Shown here: positions 29,401-37,459 of the stretch, one piece after another | Position numbering within the stretch: position 1 is the stretch's first letter | Layout of the letters: every line of letters begins with the position of its first letter | Assembly: GCF_010686685.1 (NCBI RefSeq) | Contig: NZ_JAAGWD010000001.1 | Location: 868,001-932,000, forward strand | Reading direction: 5' to 3' | Length of the DNA stretch: 64,000 nucleotides | DNA from: Pontibacter burrus | Lineage (GTDB): Bacteria > Bacteroidota > Bacteroidia > Cytophagales > Hymenobacteraceae | Translations under genes and position numbers: made by a program | Notes under the pieces: model-generated | The model's database searches: none | Told to the model about the DNA's origin: nothing | Seen by the model: the letters and a program-made list of their open reading frames with translations, nothing else

Positions 29401-30583
29401 GGTTACGGTAAGGGTCCGGCTCGCCTAAGTCCATGTAGGCAACCATGTTACGCAGGTTCTCTGTAGCCCGGTTGTTGTTGGTTACATACAGTTCCAGCCT
29501 GCGGATAACAATACCAGAATTTACCAGCGGAAGTGTAGCCAGTGACCTGTCGTAACGGTTGCGGAAAAACTGCGACAGAAAGAAATGGCGGTCTTTATCG
29601 TATTGGTCTATACGGATTTCGAAAGGTTGATTCTGAGCGCCATTCTGGATGATCACTTCATCGTTGCGGCCGCGCACGTTCGATGCGATGGCTGTAACTC
29701 CTAAGCGGCCAAACTGCAGTTGTGTTTTTACACCAAACAGGTTTTGCGCGCCGGTTATCAGCGAGTTGTTCAGGGGCAGACTCACGTTACCCGCTTCTAC
29801 TTTCCGGATTATTTCTTCTTCGTAGCCAGTGTAATCCAGCTTCATGTTGTTTTCGAAGTCGAAGTTGGCGTTGTTGTCCCAGTTAAAATTGATCGCTAAT
29901 TTCTCACCAACCTTACCAACCAGGTTAAGCGAGATGTTTTGGTCAAATTCGAAGTCGCCGGTACGCTGCTGACGCAGTGGTATAGTTGGGTTCTGGTTGC
30001 GGTTAAAGCGGGCCCCAAATTTCAGCGAGATATTACCATTTGGCTGGATATCGACATAGTTACCACCAAAAATACGGTCAAACACCGGGCTGATGTAGAT
30101 CTTGGGTACCAATCTGCGGCTGCTGGTCAGGTCTTCGCCATCCAAACCACCCGACTTGGTACGCCAGTAATCGCGGATCGCCTGGCGCTGCTGCAATTCC
30201 GAGAACTGCTTTAAGGTCATCGACGATGGCGTGCGGTAAGGTATGCTGTCGCCTATTGTTTCGTTTATATTGTATAGTTGCAGGCTATCATCGTACTCCA
30301 CATTTAGCTGGATGTTGCCTGGCTGCCCCAAGAGCAGGGGCGAACTATATTTCCGGTCGCTGAACGGGTTGCCGCGCCTGTCTGATGGTACAAAGGTTGG
30401 TCTACGGCTTGGTAGGTAAGCTGTATCCTTTCGAATGGTATCCTGAGAAATAAGAGAAGCCAGGTTACTATACCGGTACATACCCGGCAGGCGCAAGGCT
30501 TCCGCCTGCGACCACCAGGCCAGCAAAGCTATAGTAACAACCGAAGCAAATACAAGGCTGCTCTTTTCTTTCTTCCAGATCAA
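23414..30583 (-). CDS. sprA: T9SS outer-membrane translocon SprA
   Basis: 2389-residue giant outer-membrane barrel that forms the conduit through which folded type IX cargo crosses the outer membrane; required for gliding in gliding species. Length fits the family (about 2300-2500). The N-terminus has a signal peptide (about 7-29). The sequence is almost wholly beta-rich with aromatic-alternating strands, and includes the SprA blocks GGNYVDIQPNGNISLKFG near residue 173 and the DYQVFYDMGRIKILNP repeat near 700. The last strand ends in QLRVSLQ. It starts 12 bp after ruvA. The three sorting-domain proteins in this window would be its clients. The frame is intact, with no sign of decay. Confidence 0.96.
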   Translation of the reverse strand: MIWKKEKSSLVFASVVTIALLAWWSQAEALRLPGMYRYSNLASLISQDTIRKDTAYLPSRRPTFVPSDRRGNPFSDRKYSSPLLLGQPGNIQLNVEYDDSLQLYNINETIGDSIPYRTPSSMTLKQFSELQQRQAIRDYWRTKSGGLDGEDLTSSRRLVPKIYISPVFDRIFGGNYVDIQPNGNISLKFGARFNRNQNPTIPLRQQRTGDFEFDQNISLNLVGKVGEKLAINFNWDNNANFDFENNMKLDYTGYEEEIIRKVEAGNVSLPLNNSLITGAQNLFGVKTQLQFGRLGVTAIASNVRGRNDEVIIQNGAQNQPFEIRIDQYDKDRHFFLSQFFRNRYDRSLATLPLVNSGIVIRRLELYVTNNNRATENLRNMVAYMDLGEPDPYRNQFERITTAPASNAVNTLYSLIANNATARNNAQVDEYLRSQGLQKGIDFEHVRARKLDPREYKFNPQLGYISLNTALLPDQVLGVAFEYTFNGKTYKVGELMEDYQNLQDDQIIHMKLLKATNPSLEYPTWDLMMKNVYSLDATQVNRENFQLRIVYKDDETGVDITALTEQSPIQGIPLVEVFNLDNVNSNNDRPSDGNFDFLPGITIDPETGRIYFPQVEPFGDYLRQQFRNNPELAERYVFEELYNQTQTDAQQNNVKAKFFLTGRVQATSADEIVLPGFRIAEGSVAVYSGGTRLTEGTDYQVFYDMGRIKILNPSYISSASDLRVTYEKAELLNIQPRALVGARFDYRLNNDVNVGATVLHMSEQPYINRVSIGDEPTNNTIYGFDINLQKESRLLTRMTDALPLIQTKAPSSITFSGEFAQLVPAKTKSPANEDGTSYIDDFEGSETPYSLGGFSNNGWRLAATPAPLVPGEGLAYSYNRAKLAWYTIDQIFYRNSDGLKPNNITDEELKNHYVRGVRRNEVFPGRDPEVSNTFEYTFDLAYYPRERGQYNYNPNLTPQGLLSGDPRNNWGGVSREITFDTDFDNANVEYIEFWMMDPFISGQNGRKDAQGNPIPNNTGGELVFNLGSVSEDILRDNVYSFENGLPTSPENALQNVQETIWGRVTTQQFLTDAFTGVAGARQFQDVGLDGLNDAAEADFFRNSFLNQIPGTPPQIVVDDPSADNFLHHLDPIYDQQNAGVLARYKNFNGMEGNSPENSRFANYAFPDKEDLNRDNVINDVEQYYEYKINLQPGQLNVGQNYIVDQVSQNVNGDNVTWYQFRIPVRQPTGNVGNISGFKSIRFMRMYMTQFQDPVVLRLVQFQFVANQWREFLQPITEGRPCLTCTDDARNFTISTVNIEENGQVTEGNIPYVVPPGIERLRDYASTNNRRQNEQSLQLCVEDLRDSFSKAVYKNISLDMLIYKRLKMYVHAQTQDPNTRSGDVQAFIRIGTDYTQNYYEYVVPLTITPQGSTSPNDIWPQENMVDIALEELVNAKVARNRIAGFDKTIPYEVQLGNGKIIRVVGNPDFSEVQGVMIGLRNPTIAGSDARPHSLCMWVDELRVTDFKNSSGWAANARLNTKLADFANVTATGAYTTVGFGGLQQKIAQRSRENTAMFDVSANIVADKFLPEKAGIRIPLSVQYGTLNSEPQFDPLDKDVPLEQSLSKFDSKEARDAYKKEVTTRETRKSFSLLNVRKERTDPNDKVRPYDIENISLNYAYAERLFTDIETDRDFTKSYTGGIAYNYNNPTAKNYAPFANSNSFKSPYLRLIKDLNFTPLPSSFAFRADLDRRYNETFLQRRDPVTGLTTTRGIQPTFQKFFYFNRIYDMKWDISKNLSLDYTATNRAVVDEPDNRINNEIDSLRYKNKIIWENLRRGGRTTNFNQLIALNYKLPLDKFPLVDWIGAETRYAATYIWTAGSTALNSDDQFRLGNTVENNKEFTVNGRLDLVKLYNKVKFLKNANTPPGPVPARPANDTTAKSGSDSKIFNSVARFLMMTRSVNFTYLQNQGTMLPGYLPSTKLLGFDDGFDAPGLPFILGRQYNLDDLYNRADRNGWYTDSSQYLNTPLSAILTESFTARANLEPFKAFNIQLDVMRNKSEIDEVFYRREFDDFGNLSNEAQRQNPITTGAFSTSFLALGTLFEAGDAGVSGAFENYIRYRYEIREKLVSANPIAGDAGYTLNSQDVLLNAFLYAYQGRDINGYKAESKSPFSRLPIPNWRLDYNGLSTLPFFQQWFSQVNLTHGYSSTFNITNFTTSLAYTSRPNGFPTQINEFGQIIPYYIVTQLTVSERLAPLLGVNFRTKTNMTGRLEYKVERNLSLNLTNAQITETNVKDYVIGLGYVANRFRIPIRIGGERKVLENELNMRLDFSVRDNQTVQRAIARDAQGNETSQNQITNGTRQLQLRPTIDYLLSERVNIQFYVLRTVSDPKISTSFRNSVTEGGIQLRVSLQ

Positions 30584-30595
30584 ACGGGTATAAAT

Positions 30596-31192
30596 CTAAG
30601 ACGATTTTAACGCAAATTTTATTAGTTCTTCAACGCTCAGGCCGTTGCCTTCCCGCTTAATTATGGCATCCAGGGTCTTTTCAGCCACGTTTTTAGCAAA
30701 TCCTAAGGTAACTAATGCTGATAACGCTTCGGCCCGGTTGGTATTGTGTGCTGAACCTGCCGGCAGCACGCCGGCATCGGCAAGCATCACTTCTTTTTTA
30801 ATCTTATCTTTTAACTCCAGAATAATACGCTGGGCAGTTTTGGCACCTATACCTTTTACATGCTGTATAGTGCGCACATCTTCCCGAACTATAGCCTGCT
30901 GCACTTCATCTACCGACAACGACGACAAGATCATCAGTCCCGTATTAGGGCCCACACCTGATATGGAGATCAGGTGCAGGAAGGTCTCTTTTTCTGCTGC
31001 GGTCATGAAGCCATACAAGGTATGGGCATCTTCTTTGATGTGTAGGTAAGTATGAAGCCGGCAACGCTCACCTTCTGGCAGTGAAGAGTACGTGCTTAAT
31101 GGGATTTTGATCTGATACCCTATGCCATTCACATCAATGATGACATAGGTCGGATCTTTATAAGCAAGCTTGCCGTCAATATAGGCTATCAT
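30596..31192 (-). CDS. ruvA: Holliday junction branch migration complex subunit RuvA
   Basis: 198-residue subunit that binds the four-way junction and loads the RuvB motor. The N-terminal OB fold begins MIAYIDGKL, the two helix-hairpin-helix motifs read ISGVGPNTGLMIL (near residue 74) and VKGIGAKTAQRIILEL (near 109), and the C-terminal RuvB-binding domain is the last 50 residues. The ATG is directly adjacent to the stop codon of maeB. ruvB and ruvC are not in the window. Confidence 0.97.
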   Translation of the reverse strand: MIAYIDGKLAYKDPTYVIIDVNGIGYQIKIPLSTYSSLPEGERCRLHTYLHIKEDAHTLYGFMTAAEKETFLHLISISGVGPNTGLMILSSLSVDEVQQAIVREDVRTIQHVKGIGAKTAQRIILELKDKIKKEVMLADAGVLPAGSAHNTNRAEALSALVTLGFAKNVAEKTLDAIIKREGNGLSVEELIKFALKSS

Positions 31193-33466
31193 CTATATAT
31201 GTTTATCGTTATAGTTTTGTGCATCTACGACAGCAATGGCTACCATGTTTATAATTTCTCTGATAGAGCTGCCAAGTTGCAGAATATGAACAGGTTTTCG
31301 CATCCCCATCAGCACCGGACCAATGGCTTCGGCACCACCAATCTCCTGCAGTAGCTTATACGCAATATTGCCTGAGGTTAGCGTCGGGAAAACAAGTGTG
31401 TTTGCTCCTTTTTCTGCCAGTTCGCTGAACGGATAGTGCTCGCGTAGCAGGTTTTTATTCAGGGCAGTGTTTGCCTGCATCTCGCCATCTATCAGCAGAT
31501 CTGGGTAACGCATCTTGGCTTTACGCACCGCTTCGGCACCTTTGTTAGGTATATCGCCCTGCACCGAACCGAAGTTTGAGTAAGACAATACGGCCATTCT
31601 CGGCTCCTGGTCAAAGAAGCGTACGGTTCGTGCTGTCAGGCCGATTATATCTACCAGTTCATCGGCTGTTGGGTTTACGTTTACGGTTGTATCAGCAAAG
31701 AAATAAGGTTCCTTCTTGTTCAGGATGATGTACATACCCGCCACTTTATTCACACCATCTTCTACACCAATTACCTGTATGGCCGGCAGTATTGTTCTGG
31801 AGTAGTCACGGGTAAGGCCTGAGATTAGTGCATCTACCTCGCCTGTTTCCAGCATCAGGCTGCCGAAATATATTCTGTCGCGTACCAGGCGACGGCAATC
31901 GAATAGCGTCAGTCCTTTACGATGGCGCTTCTGGTAAAGTAGTTGAGCAAATTCTTCGCGTTTCGCATCTTCTTCAAACGGATCGATGATCGGAACACCC
32001 TGCAGGTCAAGGTTGTTTTCGGCAATGATAGCCTCGATGCGGCTGCGGTTACCCAGCAGTATCGGATCGGCAATGCGCTGCTCTTTTACAGTCTGAGCTG
32101 CCTTTAGTATCTTATAGTTGTCGGCTTCGGCAAATACCACACGTTTCGGGTCTTTCTTGGCCTGGTTGGTGATACGCGTCATCAGTTTCTGGTCGATACC
32201 GATGCGCTCCTGTAACTCGTGCTCATATGCTTCCCAGTTTGTGATCGGGAAGCGGGCTACTCCGCTCTCCATGGCCGCTCTGGCTACAGCCGGCGAAATT
32301 GTCGTGATCAGGCGTGGATCCAGTGGTTTAGGGATCAGGTAAAATCTGCCGAAAGAGATCGTGTTATCGCCATAGGCTTTATGCACTATTTCCGGTACAG
32401 GCTCTTTTGCCAGCTTTGCCAGTGCATATACGGCAGCCAGCTTCATTTCCTCATTAATCTCAGTGGCCCTTACATCCAGCGCTCCACGGAAAATGTATGG
32501 AAAACCAAGCACGTTATTTACCTGGTTAGGATGATCGGAGCGGCCAGTAGCCATGATCAGGTCTTCGCGAGTAGACATGGCCAGGTCATAATCGATTTCC
32601 GGATCGGGGTTAGCCAATGCAAAAATGATCGGATTCCGCGCCATCAGTTTTACGTACTCTGGCGGCAATACATTCCCTGCAGACAAGCCAACAAAAACAT
32701 CGGCGTTGTGCATGGCTTCTTCCAGAGTATTGATTTTGCGCAGCGTTACAAACTGAGCTCTGTAAATATCCAGGTCGTTACGTTCCGGGCGAATAATGCC
32801 GTCTTTATCGAACATCACGATGTTGTCGAGCTGTGCTCCCAGTGCTACGTATAGTTTGGTGCAAGCAATGGCAGCTGCCCCGGCACCATTTATCACGATC
32901 TGCACTTCATCCAGACGCTTACCTGCAAGCTCCAGGGCATTAAGTAGTGCTGCGCCCGATATGATAGCTGTACCGTGCTGGTCATCGTGCATCAACGGAA
33001 TGTTCATCTGCTCTTTTAGAGCATTCTCTATCTTAAAGCTTTCCGGAGCTTTGATGTCTTCCAGGTTAATACCGCCGAATGTTGGCTCCAACGATTTTAC
33101 GATGCGTACAAACTCAGCAGGGTCAGTGCAGTCAATCTCAATATCAAATACATCAATGCCAGCAAACTTTTTGAATAGTACGCCTTTTCCTTCCATTACC
33201 GGTTTAGACGCATCCGGGCCAATATTTCCAAGCCCCAGAACAGCCGTACCGTTTGATATCACACCTACCAGGTTACCTTTGGCAGTGTACTTATATACAT
33301 TGTCTTTATCGGCTGCGATCTCCTTACATGGTTCAGCTACGCCAGGCGAGTAAGCCAGCGCCAGATCGTGCTGTGTGCTTACCATTTTGGTAGGTATAAC
33401 TTCTATTTTGCCTGGTTTGCCCTCCATATGGTAGTTCAGGGCGTCTTGCTTGTTAACTTTTATCAT
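31193..33466 (-). CDS. maeB: NADP-dependent malic enzyme with C-terminal phosphotransacetylase-like domain
   Basis: 757-residue enzyme that decarboxylates malate to pyruvate with reduction of NADP. The malic enzyme domain (about 1-420) shows AYSPGVAEPC near residue 36, TAVLGLGNIGP near 74 and the MHDDQHGTAI block near 159, with the Rossmann loop VINGAGAAAIAC near 192. The C-terminal half (about 430-757) resembles phosphotransacetylase, which in the MaeB subfamily is regulatory and binds acetyl-CoA rather than acting as an enzyme. It is the first gene of the run toward ruvA and sprA. Confidence 0.95.
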   Translation of the reverse strand: MIKVNKQDALNYHMEGKPGKIEVIPTKMVSTQHDLALAYSPGVAEPCKEIAADKDNVYKYTAKGNLVGVISNGTAVLGLGNIGPDASKPVMEGKGVLFKKFAGIDVFDIEIDCTDPAEFVRIVKSLEPTFGGINLEDIKAPESFKIENALKEQMNIPLMHDDQHGTAIISGAALLNALELAGKRLDEVQIVINGAGAAAIACTKLYVALGAQLDNIVMFDKDGIIRPERNDLDIYRAQFVTLRKINTLEEAMHNADVFVGLSAGNVLPPEYVKLMARNPIIFALANPDPEIDYDLAMSTREDLIMATGRSDHPNQVNNVLGFPYIFRGALDVRATEINEEMKLAAVYALAKLAKEPVPEIVHKAYGDNTISFGRFYLIPKPLDPRLITTISPAVARAAMESGVARFPITNWEAYEHELQERIGIDQKLMTRITNQAKKDPKRVVFAEADNYKILKAAQTVKEQRIADPILLGNRSRIEAIIAENNLDLQGVPIIDPFEEDAKREEFAQLLYQKRHRKGLTLFDCRRLVRDRIYFGSLMLETGEVDALISGLTRDYSRTILPAIQVIGVEDGVNKVAGMYIILNKKEPYFFADTTVNVNPTADELVDIIGLTARTVRFFDQEPRMAVLSYSNFGSVQGDIPNKGAEAVRKAKMRYPDLLIDGEMQANTALNKNLLREHYPFSELAEKGANTLVFPTLTSGNIAYKLLQEIGGAEAIGPVLMGMRKPVHILQLGSSIREIINMVAIAVVDAQNYNDKHI

Positions 33467-33614
33467 AGGTATTAATAAATTCTATCTGATAAGGGCAGGC
33501 GCCCTCTCGTTTCAATTGTCCGGAATCAGCCAATTTCCAAAGAAATTGTTGGTTATCAAAAAAACAGGTGTTAAAGATACTGCTATACACGCTAAAGTAT
33601 AGTTGATTCTAATA

Positions 33615-33649
33615 AAAAAACAGCACCCCGAGGAGGAGTGCTGTTTTTT
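33615..33649. terminator. Intrinsic terminator between the lytic transglycosylase and maeB genes
   Basis: Perfect 12-bp arms (AAAAAACAGCAC at 33615-33626 and complement at 33638-33649) and an 11-base loop. On the minus strand it ends the lytic transglycosylase transcript and gives a U-tract. The maeB transcript would start about 60-130 bases further on. Confidence 0.85.
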
Positions 33650-33669
33650 AAAGTGTTATAGTTTCTGAT

Positions 33670-35190
33670 CTAGCCAAGAATCAGTTTCTGACCAGGTTTG
33701 ATCTGGTTATTCTTGAGCCTGTTAAGCTTCTTGATCTGCTCTACAGTTATGCCTTCGTACTGTTGCGAAATTGTCCAAAGGGTATCGCCTGGCTGTACAT
33801 GATGGATAAGTTCCTGTTGCTTTTGTGTTGGCTTTGCTGCAGGTTTAACCGGCTGCTTGGCCATCGCTGGCTTTGCCTCTTCAGCAGGAGTAGCCATAGC
33901 TAAAGCCTCAGTATTGGCAGGCTGCTGTAGCGTTAATTTCTGATTTACAACTATAGTTGATCGCTGCAGATTGTTCCATTCTTTTAGCTGGTCTATGGTA
34001 ACGTTATGCTTCGTTGCTATAGCAGAAAGGTTATCGCCGCGCTTAACTATATATACCTGCTCTTCTGTTTTAGTAGCAGCCGGAGCTGGAGTAGCTGTAG
34101 AAGCCAACAAGGCAGGAGCGGTTGCAGGTTCTGGTTGCAGAACCGGTGCAGGTGCAGGAGCCATCGGCGATGCGGCCGCTATCATGCAGCTTACATCTGC
34201 AGCTGAAGCCAATAAAGGAGCACGATCCGCGGGTACGCGCAGTTTATAGTTGCGGGTAGATGCTGGCAATACATTTTTCTTTATCTCTGGGTTAAGCGCC
34301 AGCAGCGTAGCAGGTTCCACGTGTAGCTCTTCTGCCAGTTTCTCCAGATCAATGGCCTGGTTAATAGTTAGCGTTTCTACATCATGGGCATACAGAACAG
34401 AATCGGAGAAGATATTGTGATGCGGTGCAAAGTTCATGGTGTAGATCACGGCTGTCATGGATGGTACGTAGCCGCGTGTTTCTTTCGGAAGGTATGGGAA
34501 GATTTCCCAGAATGTTTTTTTGCCGCCACCCGCTCTGCGTATTGCTTTGTTTACGTTGCCAGGTCCGCAGTTATAAGCAGCCAGTGCCAATTCCCAGTCA
34601 CCGTAGGTTTTGTGCAGGCGCTTCAGGAAACGGCATGCCGCATCAGTTGCCTTCTCTGGATCCATGCGCTCGTCAATATAAGCGTTCTGGTCCAGACCAT
34701 ACTCTTTGCCGGTTGTTGGTATAAACTGCCACAAGCCAACCGCTTTTGCCCACGACGCAGCCTTCGGGTTAAGCCCCGACTCAACTATAGCCAGGTACTT
34801 GATATCGTCCGGCATGTCATACTTCTTCAGGTACTTTTCAAAAAGCGGGAAATAAACATTCTGCCGCGAGATCATAGTACGTGAGTACTTCCGGTTGCGG
34901 ATAGTGAAGTAATCTATAAAGTTGCGGACAAACGGGTTGAATGTAAGCGGGATCTCTGATTCTATACAGCTTAAGCGATCCTGTATCACCTCGTTTGGTT
35001 CATTGGGGATATATTCAACCAGCAGCGCCAGCTCTTCCGGCGAGAGCAGTGTTGTATCTCCCAAAGCCAGCAGTGTGTCTTCGGTTACAGGAAAATCATA
35101 TTTGGAGCTGATTGGATCGGCAAGGGCATAGTTTGCCCAGATGCTGCCAACAATAGCCGCAACTACGGTAAAGCGTTTAGAATAAGTCAT
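33670..35190 (-). CDS. Membrane-bound lytic transglycosylase with two LysM domains (MltD type)
   Basis: 506-residue exported murein-cleaving enzyme. A signal peptide (1-24, ending ALA) precedes a helical linker. The SLT catalytic domain covers about 105-245: catalytic Glu137 in AIVESGLNPKAAS, then AVGLWQFIPTTGKEYGL and the ALAAYNCGPGNV motif. A Pro/Ala-rich linker follows. Two LysM domains, near 385-428 (VKRGDNLSAIATKHNV) and 460-506 (VQPGDTLWTISQQY), bind peptidoglycan. It has no lipobox. It starts 6 bp after gatA, so it belongs to the tatA-tatA-gatA unit. Confidence 0.93.
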   Translation of the reverse strand: MTYSKRFTVVAAIVGSIWANYALADPISSKYDFPVTEDTLLALGDTTLLSPEELALLVEYIPNEPNEVIQDRLSCIESEIPLTFNPFVRNFIDYFTIRNRKYSRTMISRQNVYFPLFEKYLKKYDMPDDIKYLAIVESGLNPKAASWAKAVGLWQFIPTTGKEYGLDQNAYIDERMDPEKATDAACRFLKRLHKTYGDWELALAAYNCGPGNVNKAIRRAGGGKKTFWEIFPYLPKETRGYVPSMTAVIYTMNFAPHHNIFSDSVLYAHDVETLTINQAIDLEKLAEELHVEPATLLALNPEIKKNVLPASTRNYKLRVPADRAPLLASAADVSCMIAAASPMAPAPAPVLQPEPATAPALLASTATPAPAATKTEEQVYIVKRGDNLSAIATKHNVTIDQLKEWNNLQRSTIVVNQKLTLQQPANTEALAMATPAEEAKPAMAKQPVKPAAKPTQKQQELIHHVQPGDTLWTISQQYEGITVEQIKKLNRLKNNQIKPGQKLILG

Positions 35191-35196
35191 TTTATA

Positions 35197-36633
35197 TTAG
35201 GCTTCTACGGGAATCTTATCCAGTATGTAATTCGAGAAAGCCAGCAAGGCTGCTTCATCAAACGAGCGGGTCATCAACTGTAACCCGATGGAAAGGCCAT
35301 TTGTGTCGCGACCAACTGGTATAGAGATAGCCGGAACACCTGCCAAAGAAGCTTGTACTGTAAAAATATCAGCCAGATACATTGCTAACGGATTAGCTGT
35401 ATTCTCCCCGATTTTAAAGGCTGTTGTCGGGGCAGTAGGCAAGATAAGGAAATCATACTTCTGAAGCAATTCATCTGTTTTTTCCTTTATCAGCCTTCTA
35501 ACTTTCTGAGCCTTTGTGTAATAGGCATCATAATAATCAGCGCTTAGCACGAAAGTGCCCAGCATAATGCGGCGCTGTACTTCCTTGCCAAAACCTTCTG
35601 ATCTGGTTTTTTTATACAACGACGTAAGGTCTGAGATATTGGGGCTGCGGTAACCATATTTTACACCATCGTAGCGGCCCAGGTTAGAGCTGGCCTCTGC
35701 CGTGGTTAAAATATAGTAGGTCGGCACCATGTAATCCAGGTATGGGAACTCAACAGCTTCTACCTGATGGCCTTCTGCCTGTAGTCTATCCTTAACGCCA
35801 AGTATTGTATCTTTTACTTCCGTATCCAGGCCTTCGCTCTCGAAGCAGTCGCGGATGTAACCGATCTTATACTTTTTGTCTGATTGCAGCAAAGTGCTAT
35901 AGTTCGGAACCGGCTGATGACTGGCTGTGCTGTCGAACTCATCTGGTCCGGCCATTATTTCCAGCAACAGGGCGGCATCTTCTACGCTTTTCGTAAACAA
36001 ACCAATCTGGTCGAAAGAAGAGGCATAGGCGATAAGGCCGTAGCGGGAAATACGGGAATAGGTAGGTTTCAGGCCAACCACACCACAGAACGATGCCGGC
36101 TGACGTACAGAACCACCTGTATCAGAACCGAGCGCTGCCAGGCACATATCCGCCTGCACCGATACAGCAGAACCACCAGATGAGCCACCCGGCACACGGG
36201 TCGTATCATCGGCATTGAGTACTGGACCGAAAGATGAATTTTCGTTTGAGGCTCCCATGGCAAACTCATCGCAGTTCTGACGGCCAATAATAATGGCATC
36301 CTCAGCAATAAGGCGCTCCAAAGCCGTAGCTGTATACAGCGACTTAAACCCATTCAGAATCTGGCTGGAAGCCTGCAAACTATGGCCTTTATAGGCGATC
36401 ACGTCTTTCACGCCAATCACCATGCCTGCCAGCTTACCGGCAGTGCCGTTTGCCAGTTTCTGGTCTACGGCAGCGGCCTGCTCAAGCGCTTCTTCTTCAA
36501 AAACTTCTAAAAAGGCATTCAGGTTGGCTTTCTCCTTAATGTTACGGAGATAATGCTCAACTAATTGTTTGCACGTAACCTGCCCGCTGGCAATATCAGT
36601 GCGGATGTCGCGTAGGGAGTTGTATGGTCTCAA
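35197..36633 (-). CDS. gatA: Aspartyl/glutamyl-tRNA(Asn/Gln) amidotransferase subunit A
   Basis: 478-residue amidase subunit that releases ammonia from glutamine for conversion of misacylated Glu-tRNA(Gln) or Asp-tRNA(Asn). The Ser-cisSer-Lys triad is visible as Lys76 (GVKDVI), Ser151 (PGGSSGGSA) and Ser175 (SDTGGSVRQPA). Length is standard for GatA. Its start codon overlaps the stop of the upstream tatA gene as ATGA, so translation is probably coupled. gatB and gatC are elsewhere. Confidence 0.95.
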   Translation of the reverse strand: MRPYNSLRDIRTDIASGQVTCKQLVEHYLRNIKEKANLNAFLEVFEEEALEQAAAVDQKLANGTAGKLAGMVIGVKDVIAYKGHSLQASSQILNGFKSLYTATALERLIAEDAIIIGRQNCDEFAMGASNENSSFGPVLNADDTTRVPGGSSGGSAVSVQADMCLAALGSDTGGSVRQPASFCGVVGLKPTYSRISRYGLIAYASSFDQIGLFTKSVEDAALLLEIMAGPDEFDSTASHQPVPNYSTLLQSDKKYKIGYIRDCFESEGLDTEVKDTILGVKDRLQAEGHQVEAVEFPYLDYMVPTYYILTTAEASSNLGRYDGVKYGYRSPNISDLTSLYKKTRSEGFGKEVQRRIMLGTFVLSADYYDAYYTKAQKVRRLIKEKTDELLQKYDFLILPTAPTTAFKIGENTANPLAMYLADIFTVQASLAGVPAISIPVGRDTNGLSIGLQLMTRSFDEAALLAFSNYILDKIPVEA

Positions 36634-36848
36634 ACTTTTTTAGGTTTGTTATCGTCCTCGATAGTACGTTCCAGTTCTTGTTTGATTTCGTTGGTGGCAT
36701 CTTTAAATTCCCGGATACCACGACCCAGGCCGCGTGCCATACCCGGAAGTTTATCAGTGCCAAACAGTAATAAGATGGCGGTTAATATAACCATCATCTC
36801 GCCTCCCCCCAGGTCACCCAGGAAGAGGAGTATTGTACCCAAGCACAT
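36630..36848 (-). CDS. tatA: Twin-arginine translocase TatA/TatE family subunit (second copy)
   Basis: 72-residue Tat component with a short N-terminus, one transmembrane helix (about 14-30, EMMVILTAILLLFG), the hinge FG, and an amphipathic helix KLPGMARGLGRGIREFKDA, then a charged tail. Its last bases overlap gatA as ATGA. It lies 20 bp after the first tatA. The two differ mainly in the first 15 residues and in the tail. TatA subunits form the pore recruited by TatC for folded proteins. Confidence 0.93.
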   Translation of the reverse strand: MCLGTILLFLGDLGGGEMMVILTAILLLFGTDKLPGMARGLGRGIREFKDATNEIKQELERTIEDDNKPKKV

Positions 36849-36868
36849 AGCTTAAAGTATTCTATTTA

Positions 36869-37081
36869 TTATTTCTTAGCAGGTTCGTCGTTTACTGAAT
36901 TCTCTACCTCGCTCTTGATCTCCTTGGTAGCGTCCTTAAACTCACGGATACCTTTACCTAGACCGCGCGCTAATTCAGGAATACGCTTAGCACCAAAGAA
37001 TAAAAGGATAGCAAGCATAATCAGTATAAGTTCAGTGCCCCCTAGGTTCGGAAGAAAACAGAAAATGGTGGTAATACTCAT
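36869..37081 (-). CDS. tatA: Twin-arginine translocase TatA/TatE family subunit (first copy)
   Basis: 70-residue Tat component starting MSITTIFCFLPNLGG, with a transmembrane helix ELILIMLAILLFFG and amphipathic helix RIPELARGLGKGIREFKDA. I chose ATG at 37081 rather than the ATG at 37111: the upstream codon adds ten residues unlike the family, and it lies within the -7-like element at 37109-37116. Another TatA follows 20 bp downstream. Having two adjacent tatA paralogues is common in Bacteroidota as I recall; division of labour between them is unknown. Confidence 0.92.
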   Translation of the reverse strand: MSITTIFCFLPNLGGTELILIMLAILLFFGAKRIPELARGLGKGIREFKDATKEIKSEVENSVNDEPAKK

Positions 37082-37108
37082 GATGTTAGATTTAAAGGTA
37101 AATGCCCA

Positions 37109-37116
37109 CAAAATTA
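37109..37116 (-). promoter_or_regulatory. Putative -7 promoter element of the tatA-tatA-gatA unit
   Basis: The minus strand reads TAATTTTG, fitting TAnnTTTG. Transcription would begin near 37102, about 20 bases before the ATG at 37081. The possible -33 TTG at 37141-37143 is 24 bases away, longer than the usual 19-21. Confidence 0.4.
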
Positions 37117-37459
37117 CAGGTTATATTTTAAATAAACTCACAACAAAGCAGATTAGTTTATTTAAGGCGTAGTTTAAATCTGAGGAGCCGGGCAACTATA
37201 AAACCTGCCTACATTTGATTTACCTGAAGCCATTGCACATACCGGATCCTATTACGCATGAATCTCGTATAACACTACTGAAGCGATCTGTAATTTAAGA
37301 CTTGGTTTTATAAAACCGCTTTCTGCTGGCGCTTAACTCCCATTTTGAAAAAAAATAAAAAATTTTTTTTAGGCTCGAAGCATCCTGTTTTTCTGAGAGT
37401 TAGCCTGAATTTATTCCCATTCTTGTAAAAATATTTCCTGTTTTGGGAATCTAAGTATT

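Noticed and set aside
36869..37111. Upstream ATG at 37111 as start of the first tatA
   Set aside because: It lies inside the -7-like promoter element and adds ten residues atypical of TatA.
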